Source: JADFJB01 sp964464595
GTDB taxonomy: Bacteria > Zhuqueibacterota > JdFR-76 > DREG01
DNA length: 64,000 nucleotides
Assembly: GCA_964464595.1 (NCBI GenBank)
Contig: CAYXGW010000014.1
Coordinates: 1 to 64,000, forward strand
Direction of reading: 5' to 3'
In this document: piece after piece, positions 47,597 to 56,564 of the stretch
Numbering within the stretch: the stretch's first letter is position 1
Layout of the letters: each line of letters begins with the position of its first letter
Notes under the pieces: model-generated
Told to the model about the DNA's origin: nothing
Databases searched by the model: none
Seen by the model: the letters and a program-made list of their open reading frames with translations, nothing else
Position numbers and translations under genes: made by a program

Positions 47597-47626
47597 CCGC
47601 AAGTATTTTGGGAAAAAGTTGTCTTA
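47597..47626 (+). promoter_or_regulatory. Candidate ECF sigma-dependent promoter, copy 1
   Basis: CCGCAAGT, 13 bases, GTTGTCTTA. The same two blocks with exactly the same spacing occur upstream of the next gene in the operon (48255-48284). GCAAGT plus a GTCTWA-like -10 fits ECF promoter style. It sits about 35 bases before the sigma gene, suggesting autoregulation. Confidence 0.65.
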
Positions 47627-47661
47627 TTGTAAAATAAGTTACGTGTATTCTATCGGATAGA

Positions 47662-48240
47662 TTGATAGTGAATGAAAAAGAGATTATTGCTGAGATAAAA
47701 AAGAACAGCTCCCATGCCTTCAAGGAATTGGTTGAATCCTATAAAGATTCGGTAGTCAATACTTGTTATGGTTTCTTACTTAACAGAGAAGATGCCGAGG
47801 ATATCGCCCAAGATGTTTTTATCGAAGTTTATTTTTCAATTCAATCCTTTCGCGGCGATGCACAGTTGTCAACCTGGTTATACAGAATTTCAGTAAACAA
47901 GTCCCTCAATTATTTAAAGAAAAAGAAACGGTTGAAATGGGTAGGCAGTTTTTCCGGCACGCCTGGAAGTGAAAAGCAATTAGAGTTACCTGCAATTGAT
48001 AGTACTTCAAATCCGCAAAAAGACCTGGAGCAAGCTGAAAGAGTAAAGATACTTCAAAAAGCAATCGAATCTTTAGCTAATAATCAGAAGATTTCCTTCA
48101 CGCTCAGTAAATATGAAGATTTAAGTTACAAACAGATTGCAGCCGTAATGGGAATTACAATCCCCGCAGTTGAATCTCTTCTCAACCGTGCTAAAAAAAA
48201 TTTACAGAAAAAACTATTCAGTTATTACAAAAGCCAATGA
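47662..48240 (+). CDS. ECF-type RNA polymerase sigma factor
   Basis: A 192-residue sigma factor with region 2 (AFKELVESYKDSVVNTCYGF then REDAEDIAQDVFIEVYFSI and FRGDAQLSTWLYRISVNKSL) and region 4 (LSYKQIAAVMGITIPAVESL), typical of ECF sigmas. The initiation codon is TTG at 47662 (or GTG at 47668); no good ribosome site is visible. The next two genes encode a small one-TM protein and an LTxxQ-type periplasmic protein, the same order of parts as the Cnr/Ncc metal-responsive ECF systems. I infer that the sigma factor controls the downstream genes, including SCO1. Confidence 0.92.
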   Translation: MIVNEKEIIAEIKKNSSHAFKELVESYKDSVVNTCYGFLLNREDAEDIAQDVFIEVYFSIQSFRGDAQLSTWLYRISVNKSLNYLKKKKRLKWVGSFSGTPGSEKQLELPAIDSTSNPQKDLEQAERVKILQKAIESLANNQKISFTLSKYEDLSYKQIAAVMGITIPAVESLLNRAKKNLQKKLFSYYKSQ

Positions 48241-48254
48241 AAAAAATATATAGA

Positions 48255-48284
48255 CCGCAAGTTTTTAGAAAAACAGTTGTCTAA
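48255..48284 (+). promoter_or_regulatory. Candidate ECF sigma-dependent promoter, copy 2
   Basis: CCGCAAGT, 13 bases, GTTGTCTAA, repeated from 47597-47626 with identical spacing, here 21 bases before the ATG of the small membrane protein. It would give the anti-sigma and downstream genes a second, stronger sigma-driven start. Confidence 0.65.
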
Positions 48285-48305
48285 AGAATTAATAAGGTCA
48301 GAAAA

Positions 48306-48659
48306 ATGAAAAAGAATAAAAAAGAAATTACTGAAATCGAAAATGAAGTATTCAAAACACTTCATTGTTTAGATGGAATGGATAAGGTTAAAGCAAGTCG
48401 GTTTTTCTATAAAAGAGTGCAACAAAAGTTAGAATATCCTGAAATGAAAGGAGTGTTTAAAATATTGCAGGGTGTTTTGATTAGGCGATTACAGCCAGCG
48501 CTGGCGCCGGTTTTTGTAGCTGCTAGTATTTTGCTAGGCATCTTTATCGGTACTGAAGTGTCTTCGGACGAACTTTCTGAAAATCTAGAAAGCTTTGCAT
48601 CAACTTACGGGATTGAAGCACCCAATTTGAATACTTATCAATTGTTAATGGAAGAATAA
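48306..48659 (+). CDS. Small one-TM protein, probable anti-sigma factor
   Basis: A 117-residue protein with a basic and acidic cytosolic N-terminus (EITEIENEVFKTLHCLDGMD), one transmembrane segment (ALAPVFVAASILLGIFIG, about residues 72-90) and a short outer tail. Position directly after an ECF sigma gene and this topology fit a minimal anti-sigma factor similar in size to CnrY-like proteins, but there is no zinc-binding HxxxCxxC motif and no sequence match I can name. The next ATG is one base after its stop. Confidence 0.7.
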   Translation: MKKNKKEITEIENEVFKTLHCLDGMDKVKASRFFYKRVQQKLEYPEMKGVFKILQGVLIRRLQPALAPVFVAASILLGIFIGTEVSSDELSENLESFASTYGIEAPNLNTYQLLMEE

Positions 48660-48660
48660 A

Positions 48661-49182
48661 ATGAACTACTTTACAAAAAAACGTCTATTATTTTGGGGAA
48701 TTATTCTTCTAGTGATCATGAATGTATCCTCACTGGCAACAGTATGGTATCAACAACATCGCTTTCCATTTCCGCCAGCTCCAGATCGTCCTCCACCACA
48801 AAGAACCAATCAATTCTTGTCGCGAGAGTTGGGTTTGACAGATGCCCAGGCTGAAGAATTCCAAGAACTCCAGAGGCAACATTTTGATAAAGCTAGAAGG
48901 ATTCAAGAAGCGATAAGGGAAATGAAGAATAAATTTTTCGGAGAATTGTCTACGGCTTCTCCGGATACGCTAAAAGCCAAGCGCATAGCCCTGGAAATTG
49001 GAGAAAAGCAATCAGAGCTAGAATTGATGACCTTCAATCATTTTCTCGAATTAAAGAATAAATGCACATTTGAGCAGAAGTCGCGGTTTGACGGCTTAAT
49101 TCAAGAGTTAATTAGGACCATGGGCCGGCAACATAAACCTCCACCAGGAGAAAGACGATTGCGGCCGCCACCGAAGAATTGA
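48661..49182 (+). CDS. Membrane-anchored periplasmic LTxxQ protein (CnrX/Spy-like)
   Basis: A 173-residue protein with an N-terminal anchor (LLFWGIILLVIMNVSSLATV), a proline-rich linker (FPFPPAPDRPPP), a helical domain starting ELGLTDAQAEEFQELQ (the LTxxQ motif of Spy/CpxP/CnrX), and a proline/arginine-rich tail. In the Cnr system the equivalent protein senses metals in the periplasm and holds the anti-sigma factor. Here histidines (RQHFDKAR, FNHFLEL) could bind metal. Function as sensor is inference from order and fold. Confidence 0.82.
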   Translation: MNYFTKKRLLFWGIILLVIMNVSSLATVWYQQHRFPFPPAPDRPPPQRTNQFLSRELGLTDAQAEEFQELQRQHFDKARRIQEAIREMKNKFFGELSTASPDTLKAKRIALEIGEKQSELELMTFNHFLELKNKCTFEQKSRFDGLIQELIRTMGRQHKPPPGERRLRPPPKN

Positions 49183-49215
49183 TAATGATCATCACAAAAA
49201 AGAAAGGATTCAATC

Positions 49216-49938
49216 ATGAAAAATCTACTCATAATCTGCGTATTAACTATTTTGACAATAGGCGGATGTTCAAATACCACTTCGACAGAACCGGAAAATG
49301 AAGAAAATGGTTCTGAGCTACCTGACGTATTTAAGCATTTTATTTTGGATGTAAATATTTATGTTGATGGAGCAAATATAGTTTTGGAATCGAACGGTTT
49401 ACCGAATCACTCAAGCCCATATTGGGGTAATGGCAATTCAATGTACGAAGCGCCCCATAGCGGTATGGTGGTCAATCCTAACCTGATTTCTGAACAAAGC
49501 CTTGTATTTAGAATTCCTTTAAATCCTGAACAGGCTTCAACCATTTCTTCAACACCCTTGGGTGCGATGGGTATTGCACTAAATGGTGTGGCTTTGTACA
49601 ATCAATTTGCCGGACCGAATCAGCCACTCGAAAATGAGATTGCAACTTTTGATCGTTACAATGGCCACCCGCAACAATTTGGCCAGTACCACTACCATAT
49701 TGAGCCGGTATATTTTTCGAATAATGACAACTCAATAGTTGGTTTTCTACTGGATGGCTTTCCAGTATATGGTCGTAAAAATAAGGATGGTACATACCCG
49801 ACCGATCTTGATGATGCAAACGGGCATGTTGGTGTTACAGATGATTATCCAGAAGGCATTTACCATTATCATATTACCTCAGAAGAACCCTATATTTCGG
49901 ATGGTTTCAGAGGAAATCCGGGAACTGTAACCAGGTAA
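49216..49938 (+). CDS. YHYH domain lipoprotein
   Basis: A 240-residue lipoprotein (lipobox LTIGGC) with the YHYH architecture: two copies of the name-giving motif, FGQYHYHIEP and EGIYHYHITS, plus LLDGFPVYGRK between them and GAMGIALNGVALYNQFAG before. The clustered histidines are plausible metal ligands. YHYH genes often stand next to SCO1 and MORN genes in marine and FCB-group bacteria, as here. The ribosome site is AAAGGA (about 49202-49207). Biochemical role unknown; copper handling is inferred from the neighbours. Confidence 0.85.
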   Translation: MKNLLIICVLTILTIGGCSNTTSTEPENEENGSELPDVFKHFILDVNIYVDGANIVLESNGLPNHSSPYWGNGNSMYEAPHSGMVVNPNLISEQSLVFRIPLNPEQASTISSTPLGAMGIALNGVALYNQFAGPNQPLENEIATFDRYNGHPQQFGQYHYHIEPVYFSNNDNSIVGFLLDGFPVYGRKNKDGTYPTDLDDANGHVGVTDDYPEGIYHYHITSEEPYISDGFRGNPGTVTR

Positions 49939-49939
49939 G

Positions 49940-50560
49940 ATGGATATGAAACGACTAAATCATAAACTGGCTTGGCTGGTATTTTTGATTCCAATTTTTT
50001 GGCTGGCATGGATGGAAAAGCCAAATGAAGTTGCTGATATTGATGAAACTTCAAACGAAATTATCGATCAAGCTGACTCTTCACTTTCATGGACAAATGG
50101 TTTTCTATATTACCGGGGTAAATCCTTTTCAGGAAAAATAGAAGAATCTTATGCAAAAGGTCAATTGAAATCATTAACACAATATAGAAATGGAAGACGA
50201 AATGGCCATTCAGAAATGTGGTATTCAGATGGCAAACTGAGCTCCATTCGTTTCTACAAAGTTGGTTATAAAGCAGGGCAACATGAAGGCTGGTGGCCAA
50301 ACGGCCAACTTAAATTTCAGTACAATTTTAAAAGTGGCGAACATAATGGCGACCAGCTCGAGTGGTATGAAAGTGGTAAAGATGCCGCTAGATATCATTA
50401 TAAAAATGGCAAAGAAGTAGGCGAGCAAAAAGCCTGGCGGGCAAATGGTAAAATCTATATAAATTTGGTGATAAAAAATGGAAGGCGTTATGGAGTATTT
50501 AATTCGAAACCATGTTACACAATTAAGGATGGGCAAGGACAATATGCAACTGCAGAATAG
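49940..50560 (+). CDS. MORN-variant repeat protein, membrane-anchored
   Basis: A 206-residue protein with an N-terminal hydrophobic anchor (LAWLVFLIPIFWLAWM) and at least five MORN_2-type repeats of the form GxxxGxxxxWYxxGKLxxxxxYKxG, for example NGHSEMWYSDGKLSSIRFYK and AGQHEGWWPNGQLKFQY. Similar proteins are labelled YwqK-like; they are structural or binding proteins without known catalysis. Its start is one base after the YHYH stop and its end overlaps the SCO1 start, so it is tightly embedded in the operon. Confidence 0.85.
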   Translation: MDMKRLNHKLAWLVFLIPIFWLAWMEKPNEVADIDETSNEIIDQADSSLSWTNGFLYYRGKSFSGKIEESYAKGQLKSLTQYRNGRRNGHSEMWYSDGKLSSIRFYKVGYKAGQHEGWWPNGQLKFQYNFKSGEHNGDQLEWYESGKDAARYHYKNGKEVGEQKAWRANGKIYINLVIKNGRRYGVFNSKPCYTIKDGQGQYATAE

Positions 50561-51197
50561 AGTATTTTCTATAATCTTTTTGCTGTTATTCTCTGCTTGT
50601 TTAGGTTGTCAATCAAGTGAAATCGCCTTGCCTTATTATAGTGACGCTGATTTTACACCTCGCTGGGCTCTATCAAATGATGATCAGTCCGTCAAAAATC
50701 ATCGGATCGCCACCTTTGAATTCATAAACCAGGATGGAGATACAATTAACGAAAAAACATTTGATGGCAAAATTTATATCGCAGATTTCTTTTTTACTTC
50801 CTGCCCTGGTATTTGCAGAGGATTAACCAAAAATTTAGCAAAAGTACAGGAGGCCTTCTTAAATGATGATGAAGTGCTTTTGCTTTCGCATTCTGTTACT
50901 CCTGAAATAGATAGTATTGGAGTGCTAAAAAAATACGCGAAAGCCAATGCGGTTCAATCGGGCAAGTGGCATTTAATTACGGGGAATCGAAAAGCCATTT
51001 ATGCAATTGCACGTAATTCATATTTTGCCGATGAGGATCTTGACCTACAAAACCTGGAGAATGAATTCCTTCACACTGAGAACTTTTACCTGGTTGACAA
51101 GGACAGAAGAATTCGGGGAGTTTATAAAGGAACTTTTCCTACAGAAGTTAATCGTTTGATTGAAGACGTCGAAATTTTGAAAAAGGAGTACAACTAG
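50544..51197 (+). CDS. SCO1/SenC-type copper chaperone or thioredoxin-like lipoprotein
   Basis: A 217-residue protein with a lipoprotein-like signal (SIIFLLLFSACLGC) and the SCO thioredoxin fold: FFFTSCPGICRG with the copper-binding CxxxC (about 87-91), and the distant histidine in FLHTENFYLVDKD (about 176). SCO proteins deliver copper to the CuA site of cytochrome oxidase or act in redox defence. The start at 50544 has AAGGAC upstream and overlaps the MORN gene by 17 bases; upstream ATGs at 50478 and 50529 lie deeper inside that gene. Confidence 0.9.
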   Translation: MQLQNRVFSIIFLLLFSACLGCQSSEIALPYYSDADFTPRWALSNDDQSVKNHRIATFEFINQDGDTINEKTFDGKIYIADFFFTSCPGICRGLTKNLAKVQEAFLNDDEVLLLSHSVTPEIDSIGVLKKYAKANAVQSGKWHLITGNRKAIYAIARNSYFADEDLDLQNLENEFLHTENFYLVDKDRRIRGVYKGTFPTEVNRLIEDVEILKKEYN

Positions 51198-51212
51198 GGA
51201 AAAAGTCGAGGC

Positions 51213-52283
51213 TTATTCAAATTTCCTGATTTTCACATTAATTTGCCTGGTCTGGTGTCGGGCATTAGCCCATTGCACCAAGATGGGACTTTGGTATTTA
51301 CCGAGAATAATCTGGCCAATCCCTGGCTGTTCATGATCGGAAACGAAAAGACTAATTCTTCGTTTCATACGGAAAAAACGAGATGCCGGCATCCTAAAAA
51401 TTGCAGCTAGGATTTTTTCAACAACGGATTCACTAATCTTTAGAGCATCCATTAACTCATTAAAAACCTGGACCAAATCGTACTTTGCATAGTTAATGGT
51501 TTTGTTGGGTATGGCTGCGGGGTTAAGAAGCATATGCTTTCCTTGTTGTGCCATAAACTGAAAAGGGTTTTTTAGAACTTCCGCAAGATCATGACGCATA
51601 AGAAGCGTTTCGTATTCGTTTACAATTAGCGAAGAATTCATTTCATCGGGGGCCAAACAAATATCTACCTTACCTTTTCTAACGTTTAACAAGCGCAATT
51701 TTTCATTTAACTCATCAAAAAATCCACTGCGAACGGTTTTGAGGTTAACCGAATCAACCGGATGTTTCGAGACCGGAACTGCTATTTGAGTTTTGTGGAC
51801 TGTTTCCTCTTTGTCAAATCCTAGAATTGTAGTTTTTCTTGCTCGAGATTCATTTCCATTTACACCATCCAGATCTATGAAATAAACCGGCAGATTGGGT
51901 TTGTTCTCATATTTCACACAATTTTTCAAACCGGAACTCATATAGATCAGGTGAGAATCGGCATTTTTAGGTTCATTTCTCTTTTCGGATTCAGACAGCT
52001 CAGTTCGAAGTTGAATTTGGTCATGATGATAATTTGCGTCAGAAGGAAAAATATTTTGAAAAGCGTTGATGAATGGAGTTAGGTGTTCTTTGGAGTGTCT
52101 TAGCCTGGAGCAAAGACTTTGCTCGAAATATCCGGCGGTAGTGTGAAACGAGCAATAATACGATTTCTTGTAATGATCCAGGAAATCGCCAAATTGTTGC
52201 CGTATTAATTCTTTAATATCAATTACATCAAAACGTTGTTTGGGGGTTATTTCTAATGCAATTTCATTGATCGATTGTGACAT
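51213..52283 (-). CDS. YjbQ/UPF0047-like protein with long C-terminal extension
   Basis: A 356-residue protein. The N-terminal ~130 residues look like YjbQ (UPF0047): CSFHTTAGYFEQSL, a FP...YHHD stretch and KNADSHLIYMSSGL correspond to the HTTA, H.EGN and DAHLKAS motifs of the family, whose members have weak thiamin phosphate synthase activity. Standard YjbQ is about 140 residues; the remaining ~220 residues (VYFIDLDGVNGNESRARK, KVDICLAPDEMNSSLIVNEY, MPASRFFRMKRRISLFVSDH) are not a domain I recognise. The start at 52283 follows AAGGAAG; a TTG three codons earlier is less likely. Confidence 0.7.
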   Translation of the reverse strand: MSQSINEIALEITPKQRFDVIDIKELIRQQFGDFLDHYKKSYYCSFHTTAGYFEQSLCSRLRHSKEHLTPFINAFQNIFPSDANYHHDQIQLRTELSESEKRNEPKNADSHLIYMSSGLKNCVKYENKPNLPVYFIDLDGVNGNESRARKTTILGFDKEETVHKTQIAVPVSKHPVDSVNLKTVRSGFFDELNEKLRLLNVRKGKVDICLAPDEMNSSLIVNEYETLLMRHDLAEVLKNPFQFMAQQGKHMLLNPAAIPNKTINYAKYDLVQVFNELMDALKISESVVEKILAAIFRMPASRFFRMKRRISLFVSDHEQPGIGQIILGKYQSPILVQWANARHQTRQINVKIRKFE

Positions 52284-52641
52284 AGTTATCAATCTTCCTT
52301 GAATAGTGAATTTGAAATTCCCAACGGTTAAATCGTAAACCTGATTTTAGATGAAGTACAATACTTTACTCGGCAGAAAATAGAAAAAAATAAAATGCAT
52401 CATTTCATATTTTTGAGAGGAAATATATTATAACTAATAACCAGATACAAGAAAAAGTAACAGCTTAAGTTGCTATTATCAAATTATAACAATTTGGCCC
52501 ATTTATTTCTTTGGAGAAATAATATTATAAAATGATGTGATTGATATTCGTTTGAAAATAGCAGTTGATTCTTATAACTTCAATATTTAAATAATTTTCA
52601 GTTTTCTTTCAAACAGTCCGGCTTGAATTTCGAGTTAAAAA
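52284..52641. other. Gene-free AT-rich spacer between divergent genes
   Basis: This 358-base region separates the divergently read YjbQ-like and folE genes and must carry both promoters. It is very AT-rich. I find no open frame with a ribosome site, no stable palindrome and no riboswitch-like structure. Confidence 0.4.
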
Positions 52642-53190
52642 ATGGAACATATGGAAAAAACTTACTTTGATTTACTTAAAGGCATTGGTGAAGATCCAAA
52701 TCGCGAAGGTCTTAGGGATACACCCAAAAGAGCTGCAAAAGCATTTCATTTTCTAACCAAAGGTTACAATGAAAATGTAGAGCAAATAATTAATGGTGCT
52801 GTTTTTAAATCTGAAATGGATGAAATAATATTGGTAAAAAATATTGAGCTATATTCTATTTGTGAACATCATCTTTTACCATTTATCGGGAAATGCCATG
52901 TAGGTTATTTACCGAACGGCAGAATTCTCGGCTTATCTAAAGTTGCCAGGATTGTGGATGTTTTTGCCAGGAGATTACAAATTCAGGAAAAACTAACAAA
53001 ACAAATCGCAGATGCAATAATGGATTCGGTCGATGCTGACGGTGTTGCAGTAGTTATCGAAGCGCAACATCTTTGTATGATGATGCGGGGAGTTGAAAAA
53101 CAAAACTCGAGTATGATCACTTCGTGTGTCCTGGGTATGTTCAGGGAGAACTTATCAACAAGGGAAGAATTTTTCAGTTTGTTGAAATAA
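52642..53190 (+). CDS. folE: GTP cyclohydrolase I
   Basis: A 182-residue enzyme of normal length. It converts GTP to dihydroneopterin triphosphate, the first step of folate/pterin synthesis. Signatures are GEDPNREGLRDTPKRAAKAF at the start, the zinc-binding SICEHHLLPFIGKCHVGYLP, LGLSKVARIVDVFARRLQIQE, and the second zinc cysteine in EAQHLCMMMRGVEK. No other folate genes are adjacent. A second in-frame ATG three codons in is also possible; neither has a strong ribosome site. Confidence 0.97.
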   Translation: MEHMEKTYFDLLKGIGEDPNREGLRDTPKRAAKAFHFLTKGYNENVEQIINGAVFKSEMDEIILVKNIELYSICEHHLLPFIGKCHVGYLPNGRILGLSKVARIVDVFARRLQIQEKLTKQIADAIMDSVDADGVAVVIEAQHLCMMMRGVEKQNSSMITSCVLGMFRENLSTREEFFSLLK

Positions 53191-53351
53191 AGTAAGACGA
53201 TTAACTAAATGTTGCTAAAAAATAATTTGCCTTTGAATTTATTTTTCTTAACATAAATTGCATAATGATTTTGGAAATCCTACCATACCCAAAATTAATC
53301 AATTCGGATAACCGAGTAATTTTCCTCAACTTTAAAAATTGTAAATAAATT

Positions 53352-54443
53352 ATGATTAGAGTACCACAAAATATTGCCGAATTAGTGACCTATCAACCAG
53401 GAAAAAGGGCAGACGCTATTACTGATAATCGATTGGAAAAAATTGCTAAATTATCCTCCAATGAAAACACCATAGGAGCTTCCCCTAAGGCAGAGGCAGC
53501 AATGCAAAAAGTGATTAGTGATGCCAATTGGTACCCAGACTCTTCTTGTTATGACTTAAAGTCAAAAATTGCCAATAAGTATCATATTACAATTGATAAT
53601 GTTATAATAGGAAATGGTTCCGAAGGGATCCTTGCAAATATTTGTAAGGCTTTTTTTGGTCCAGGCGATGAACTTCTTACTTCCAATAATACTTTTGTCG
53701 CTGTATATATTATGGCCAAAGCCAATAATATCCCGTTGGTTAAAACCCCGATGAAACCAGGATATAAATATGATTTGGATGCTATCCTGGCTGCAATATC
53801 TTCGAAAACCAAAGTCATTTATCTGGCTAATCCAAATAACCCTACTGGTACCATGTTTAATGAATCTGCATTTACTCGTTTTATTTCTCAAGTTTCACCA
53901 GATATTTTGGTGGTTATGGATGAGGCTTATCATGAATTTGCCAGTGCTTTATCAATGGACTATCCGAAAATGACATTTAAGGACTTTGGCAATATTGTTA
54001 CACTCAGGACATTTTCTAAAGCTTACGGCTTAGCCGGAATGCGGATTGGTTATGGACTCGCAGAACCGTTTGTCATTGATGCTTTGACAAAAGTCAAACT
54101 AACCTTTGAACCATCTGTCCTAGCACAAGCAGCAGGGTCAGGTGCAATTGAAGATGAAGAGTTTCTTGGTAAAACCATAGAGAATAATAAAATTGGACTA
54201 GAATACTTCTCAAATGCATTTACTGAAATTGGATTACGGTATTTTGAATCGTTTGCTAATTTTATTATGATTGAATTTGAAAACGAAGCAAAAGTAGCTC
54301 AAGTAGAACAATCACTATTGCAACGAGGCGTCATCGTTCGGCCATTAAATTCCTTTGGATTGCCAAATTGTATGAGGATAACTGTAGGACAACCATGGGA
54401 AAATGAGATGTGCATCAAAGCGTTTAAGGAAATTCTCAATTAA
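53352..54443 (+). CDS. hisC: Histidinol-phosphate/aromatic aminotransferase
   Basis: A 363-residue fold-type I PLP aminotransferase: KLSSNENTIGASPKAEAAM at the start, NPNNPTGTMF, VVMDEAYHEFA, and the PLP lysine in TFSKAYGLAGMRIGYG (about 223), ending with the substrate arginine in CMRITVGQPWEN. The sequence fits HisC, which makes histidinol phosphate, but isolated HisC-like proteins often serve as aromatic amino acid transaminases. Here it is 9 bases before the E1 gene of a 2-oxoacid dehydrogenase, which would fit supply of a 2-oxo acid (inference). Confidence 0.88.
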   Translation: MIRVPQNIAELVTYQPGKRADAITDNRLEKIAKLSSNENTIGASPKAEAAMQKVISDANWYPDSSCYDLKSKIANKYHITIDNVIIGNGSEGILANICKAFFGPGDELLTSNNTFVAVYIMAKANNIPLVKTPMKPGYKYDLDAILAAISSKTKVIYLANPNNPTGTMFNESAFTRFISQVSPDILVVMDEAYHEFASALSMDYPKMTFKDFGNIVTLRTFSKAYGLAGMRIGYGLAEPFVIDALTKVKLTFEPSVLAQAAGSGAIEDEEFLGKTIENNKIGLEYFSNAFTEIGLRYFESFANFIMIEFENEAKVAQVEQSLLQRGVIVRPLNSFGLPNCMRITVGQPWENEMCIKAFKEILN

Positions 54444-54452
54444 TTTATACGA

Positions 54453-56540
54453 ATGGAAATGATGACGAATAGTAAAATTGATCCGAATTTTGATTGGAAA
54501 AAAATTGCGAGAAATGTACTTATTTCCAGGGACCTTGATGAAATTGAGGAAACAAAACTCACCCCCCAAGGAGTAGTCCTGTATCAATTTTCCGCCGGAG
54601 GTCATGACCTCAGCCAGGTTTTGCTTGGATCACTGCTTACTAATAAGCAAGATGCTGCAAGTGCTTATTATCGATCTCGACCATTGCTTTTGACGTTGGG
54701 ATTGGGAATCGAAGACGCTTTTGCTGGTCCAATGGGAAAATCAGGTGGCATTAGCGACGGAAGAGATATTGGTGTTGTTTTTAACTTTCCTAATAAAGAT
54801 GGAGCGATAGTTATACCCATGGCTGGTGATGTTGGCTCTCAATTCACACCAGCTGCCGGTTATGCCCAGGCTATCCTGTATCGCTATAACGTCCTAAAAG
54901 AAAAAGCATATCAGAGTGCAGTTTCTGTGGTCTTGGCAGGAGAAGGCGCCGTCGCGACAAATGGCTTTTGGTCATCGCTTACTATGGCAACTACACTCAA
55001 ACTACCCCTTCTGTTCTATATAGAAGATAATGAATACGCAATCTCAGTAAAGGCAGACAAACAAACACCGGGAGCTAATATCGCAGAAAACTTAGCTTCG
55101 TTTAAGAACCTGCATATCATTGATGGTGATGGCTGCAATCCTGGTGAAGCTGCCGGTAAATTGTTCGATGCCGTAAGCTATGTTCGACAGCATCAAGGAC
55201 CTGCCTTAATTCGTTTAACTGTCCCGAGATTGAGTGGACATTCCGGCCAGGATACGCAAGCCTATAAAACTGATGAATATGTAAAGGAAGAGCAAGAACA
55301 AGATCCTCTTAAGAAATTAGTACAATACCTGGTTCCTGCCTACTTCACAGAAAATGAGTGGTCGAAATTCAAACATGATATTCAGGAAGAGGTAAATCAT
55401 ACTTTAACGGCAGCATTGAATCGTCCGGAACCGGATAAAAAGAAAGTGGCAAAATATGTGTTTGCCGAGAACAATGATGATGGAACACCGGATATTCAAA
55501 TGAAAGGCGGTTTAGCTGCGGAAGGATACACAATTCCTGAATCAACAGAGATCCCTAATCCTGAGCCAACACGAATAAATATGGTAACGGCAATTCGTCG
55601 AACTCTGGAATCCGAATTGGAAACCAATCCGAAACTGCTTGTTTTTGGTGAGGATGTGGGAGTTAAGGGTGGTGTCCATGCGGTGACCATGGGATTGCAA
55701 GAAAAGTTTGGAGAGGAACGGGTTTTTGATACGAGTTTGTCAGAAGAGGGTATAATAGGCAGATCGGTCGGAATGGCAATTGCTGGTTTAATGCCAGTAG
55801 CCGAGATTCAATTCAGGAAGTATGCAGACCCTGCGACAGAACAACTCAACAATTGCGGCACGATTCGTTGGCGAACCGCTAATCAATTTGCGGCACCCAT
55901 TGTGGTGCGTTTGCCAGGCGGATTTTTTAAATGTGGTGATCCCTGGCATAGTGTGTCCGGTGAAGTTATTTGGGCGCACGGACTCGGTTGGCAGGTCTTT
56001 TACCCATCAAATGCTGAAGATGCTGTCGGGCTGTTACGAACAGCAATGCGCAGCAATAATCCAACAATCTTTTTTGAGCATAGACATATGTTGGATACCC
56101 CCTGGGCACGCAGACCGTATCCTGGTGATCATTTTGCTTTGCCAGCGGGTAAAGCAAAGATTATTCAGGATGGAAATCAAATCAGCTTGATTACATGGGG
56201 CGCCATGGTGGAAAGGTGCGAACTGGCTGCAAAACAAACGGGATATTCCGTTGAAATCTTGGACCTGAGAACCATCTTGCCCTGGGATAAAAATGCGGTG
56301 CTAAATTCAATAAAAAAAACCAGACGTTGTTTAATTGTTCATGAAGACAATTCGACCGCCGGCTTCGGTGCGGAAATCGCAGCTGTTGTTGCTTCAGAAT
56401 TATTTTTAGACCTGGACGCTCCCGTTGAAAGACTAACAACGCCAGATGTTCCTATTCCTTACAATGTTGGATTGATGAATGCTATTTTACCGAATGTTGA
56501 TACCATTGCCGGTAAGATTAGTGAAATGATCAACTTTTAA
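54453..56540 (+). CDS. 2-oxoacid dehydrogenase E1, fused alpha and beta subunits
   Basis: A 695-residue fusion of both E1 halves of a branched-chain 2-oxoacid (or pyruvate) dehydrogenase. The alpha half (1 to about 340) has LTLGLGIEDAFAGPMGKSGG, the TPP motif VLAGEGAVATNGFWSSL and DNEYAIS. The beta half (about 370 on) has FGEDVGVKGGVHAVTMGLQ, DTSLSEEGIIGRSVGMA, EIQFRKYADPATEQL, and VHEDNSTAGFGAEIAA. It decarboxylates the oxo acid on thiamine diphosphate and passes the acyl group to E2, encoded 24 bases downstream. Such fusions are common in the FCB group. The E3 gene is not in the window. Confidence 0.95.
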   Translation: MEMMTNSKIDPNFDWKKIARNVLISRDLDEIEETKLTPQGVVLYQFSAGGHDLSQVLLGSLLTNKQDAASAYYRSRPLLLTLGLGIEDAFAGPMGKSGGISDGRDIGVVFNFPNKDGAIVIPMAGDVGSQFTPAAGYAQAILYRYNVLKEKAYQSAVSVVLAGEGAVATNGFWSSLTMATTLKLPLLFYIEDNEYAISVKADKQTPGANIAENLASFKNLHIIDGDGCNPGEAAGKLFDAVSYVRQHQGPALIRLTVPRLSGHSGQDTQAYKTDEYVKEEQEQDPLKKLVQYLVPAYFTENEWSKFKHDIQEEVNHTLTAALNRPEPDKKKVAKYVFAENNDDGTPDIQMKGGLAAEGYTIPESTEIPNPEPTRINMVTAIRRTLESELETNPKLLVFGEDVGVKGGVHAVTMGLQEKFGEERVFDTSLSEEGIIGRSVGMAIAGLMPVAEIQFRKYADPATEQLNNCGTIRWRTANQFAAPIVVRLPGGFFKCGDPWHSVSGEVIWAHGLGWQVFYPSNAEDAVGLLRTAMRSNNPTIFFEHRHMLDTPWARRPYPGDHFALPAGKAKIIQDGNQISLITWGAMVERCELAAKQTGYSVEILDLRTILPWDKNAVLNSIKKTRRCLIVHEDNSTAGFGAEIAAVVASELFLDLDAPVERLTTPDVPIPYNVGLMNAILPNVDTIAGKISEMINF

Positions 56541-56564
56541 ATAATCAAAGAACGATTAATTTAT

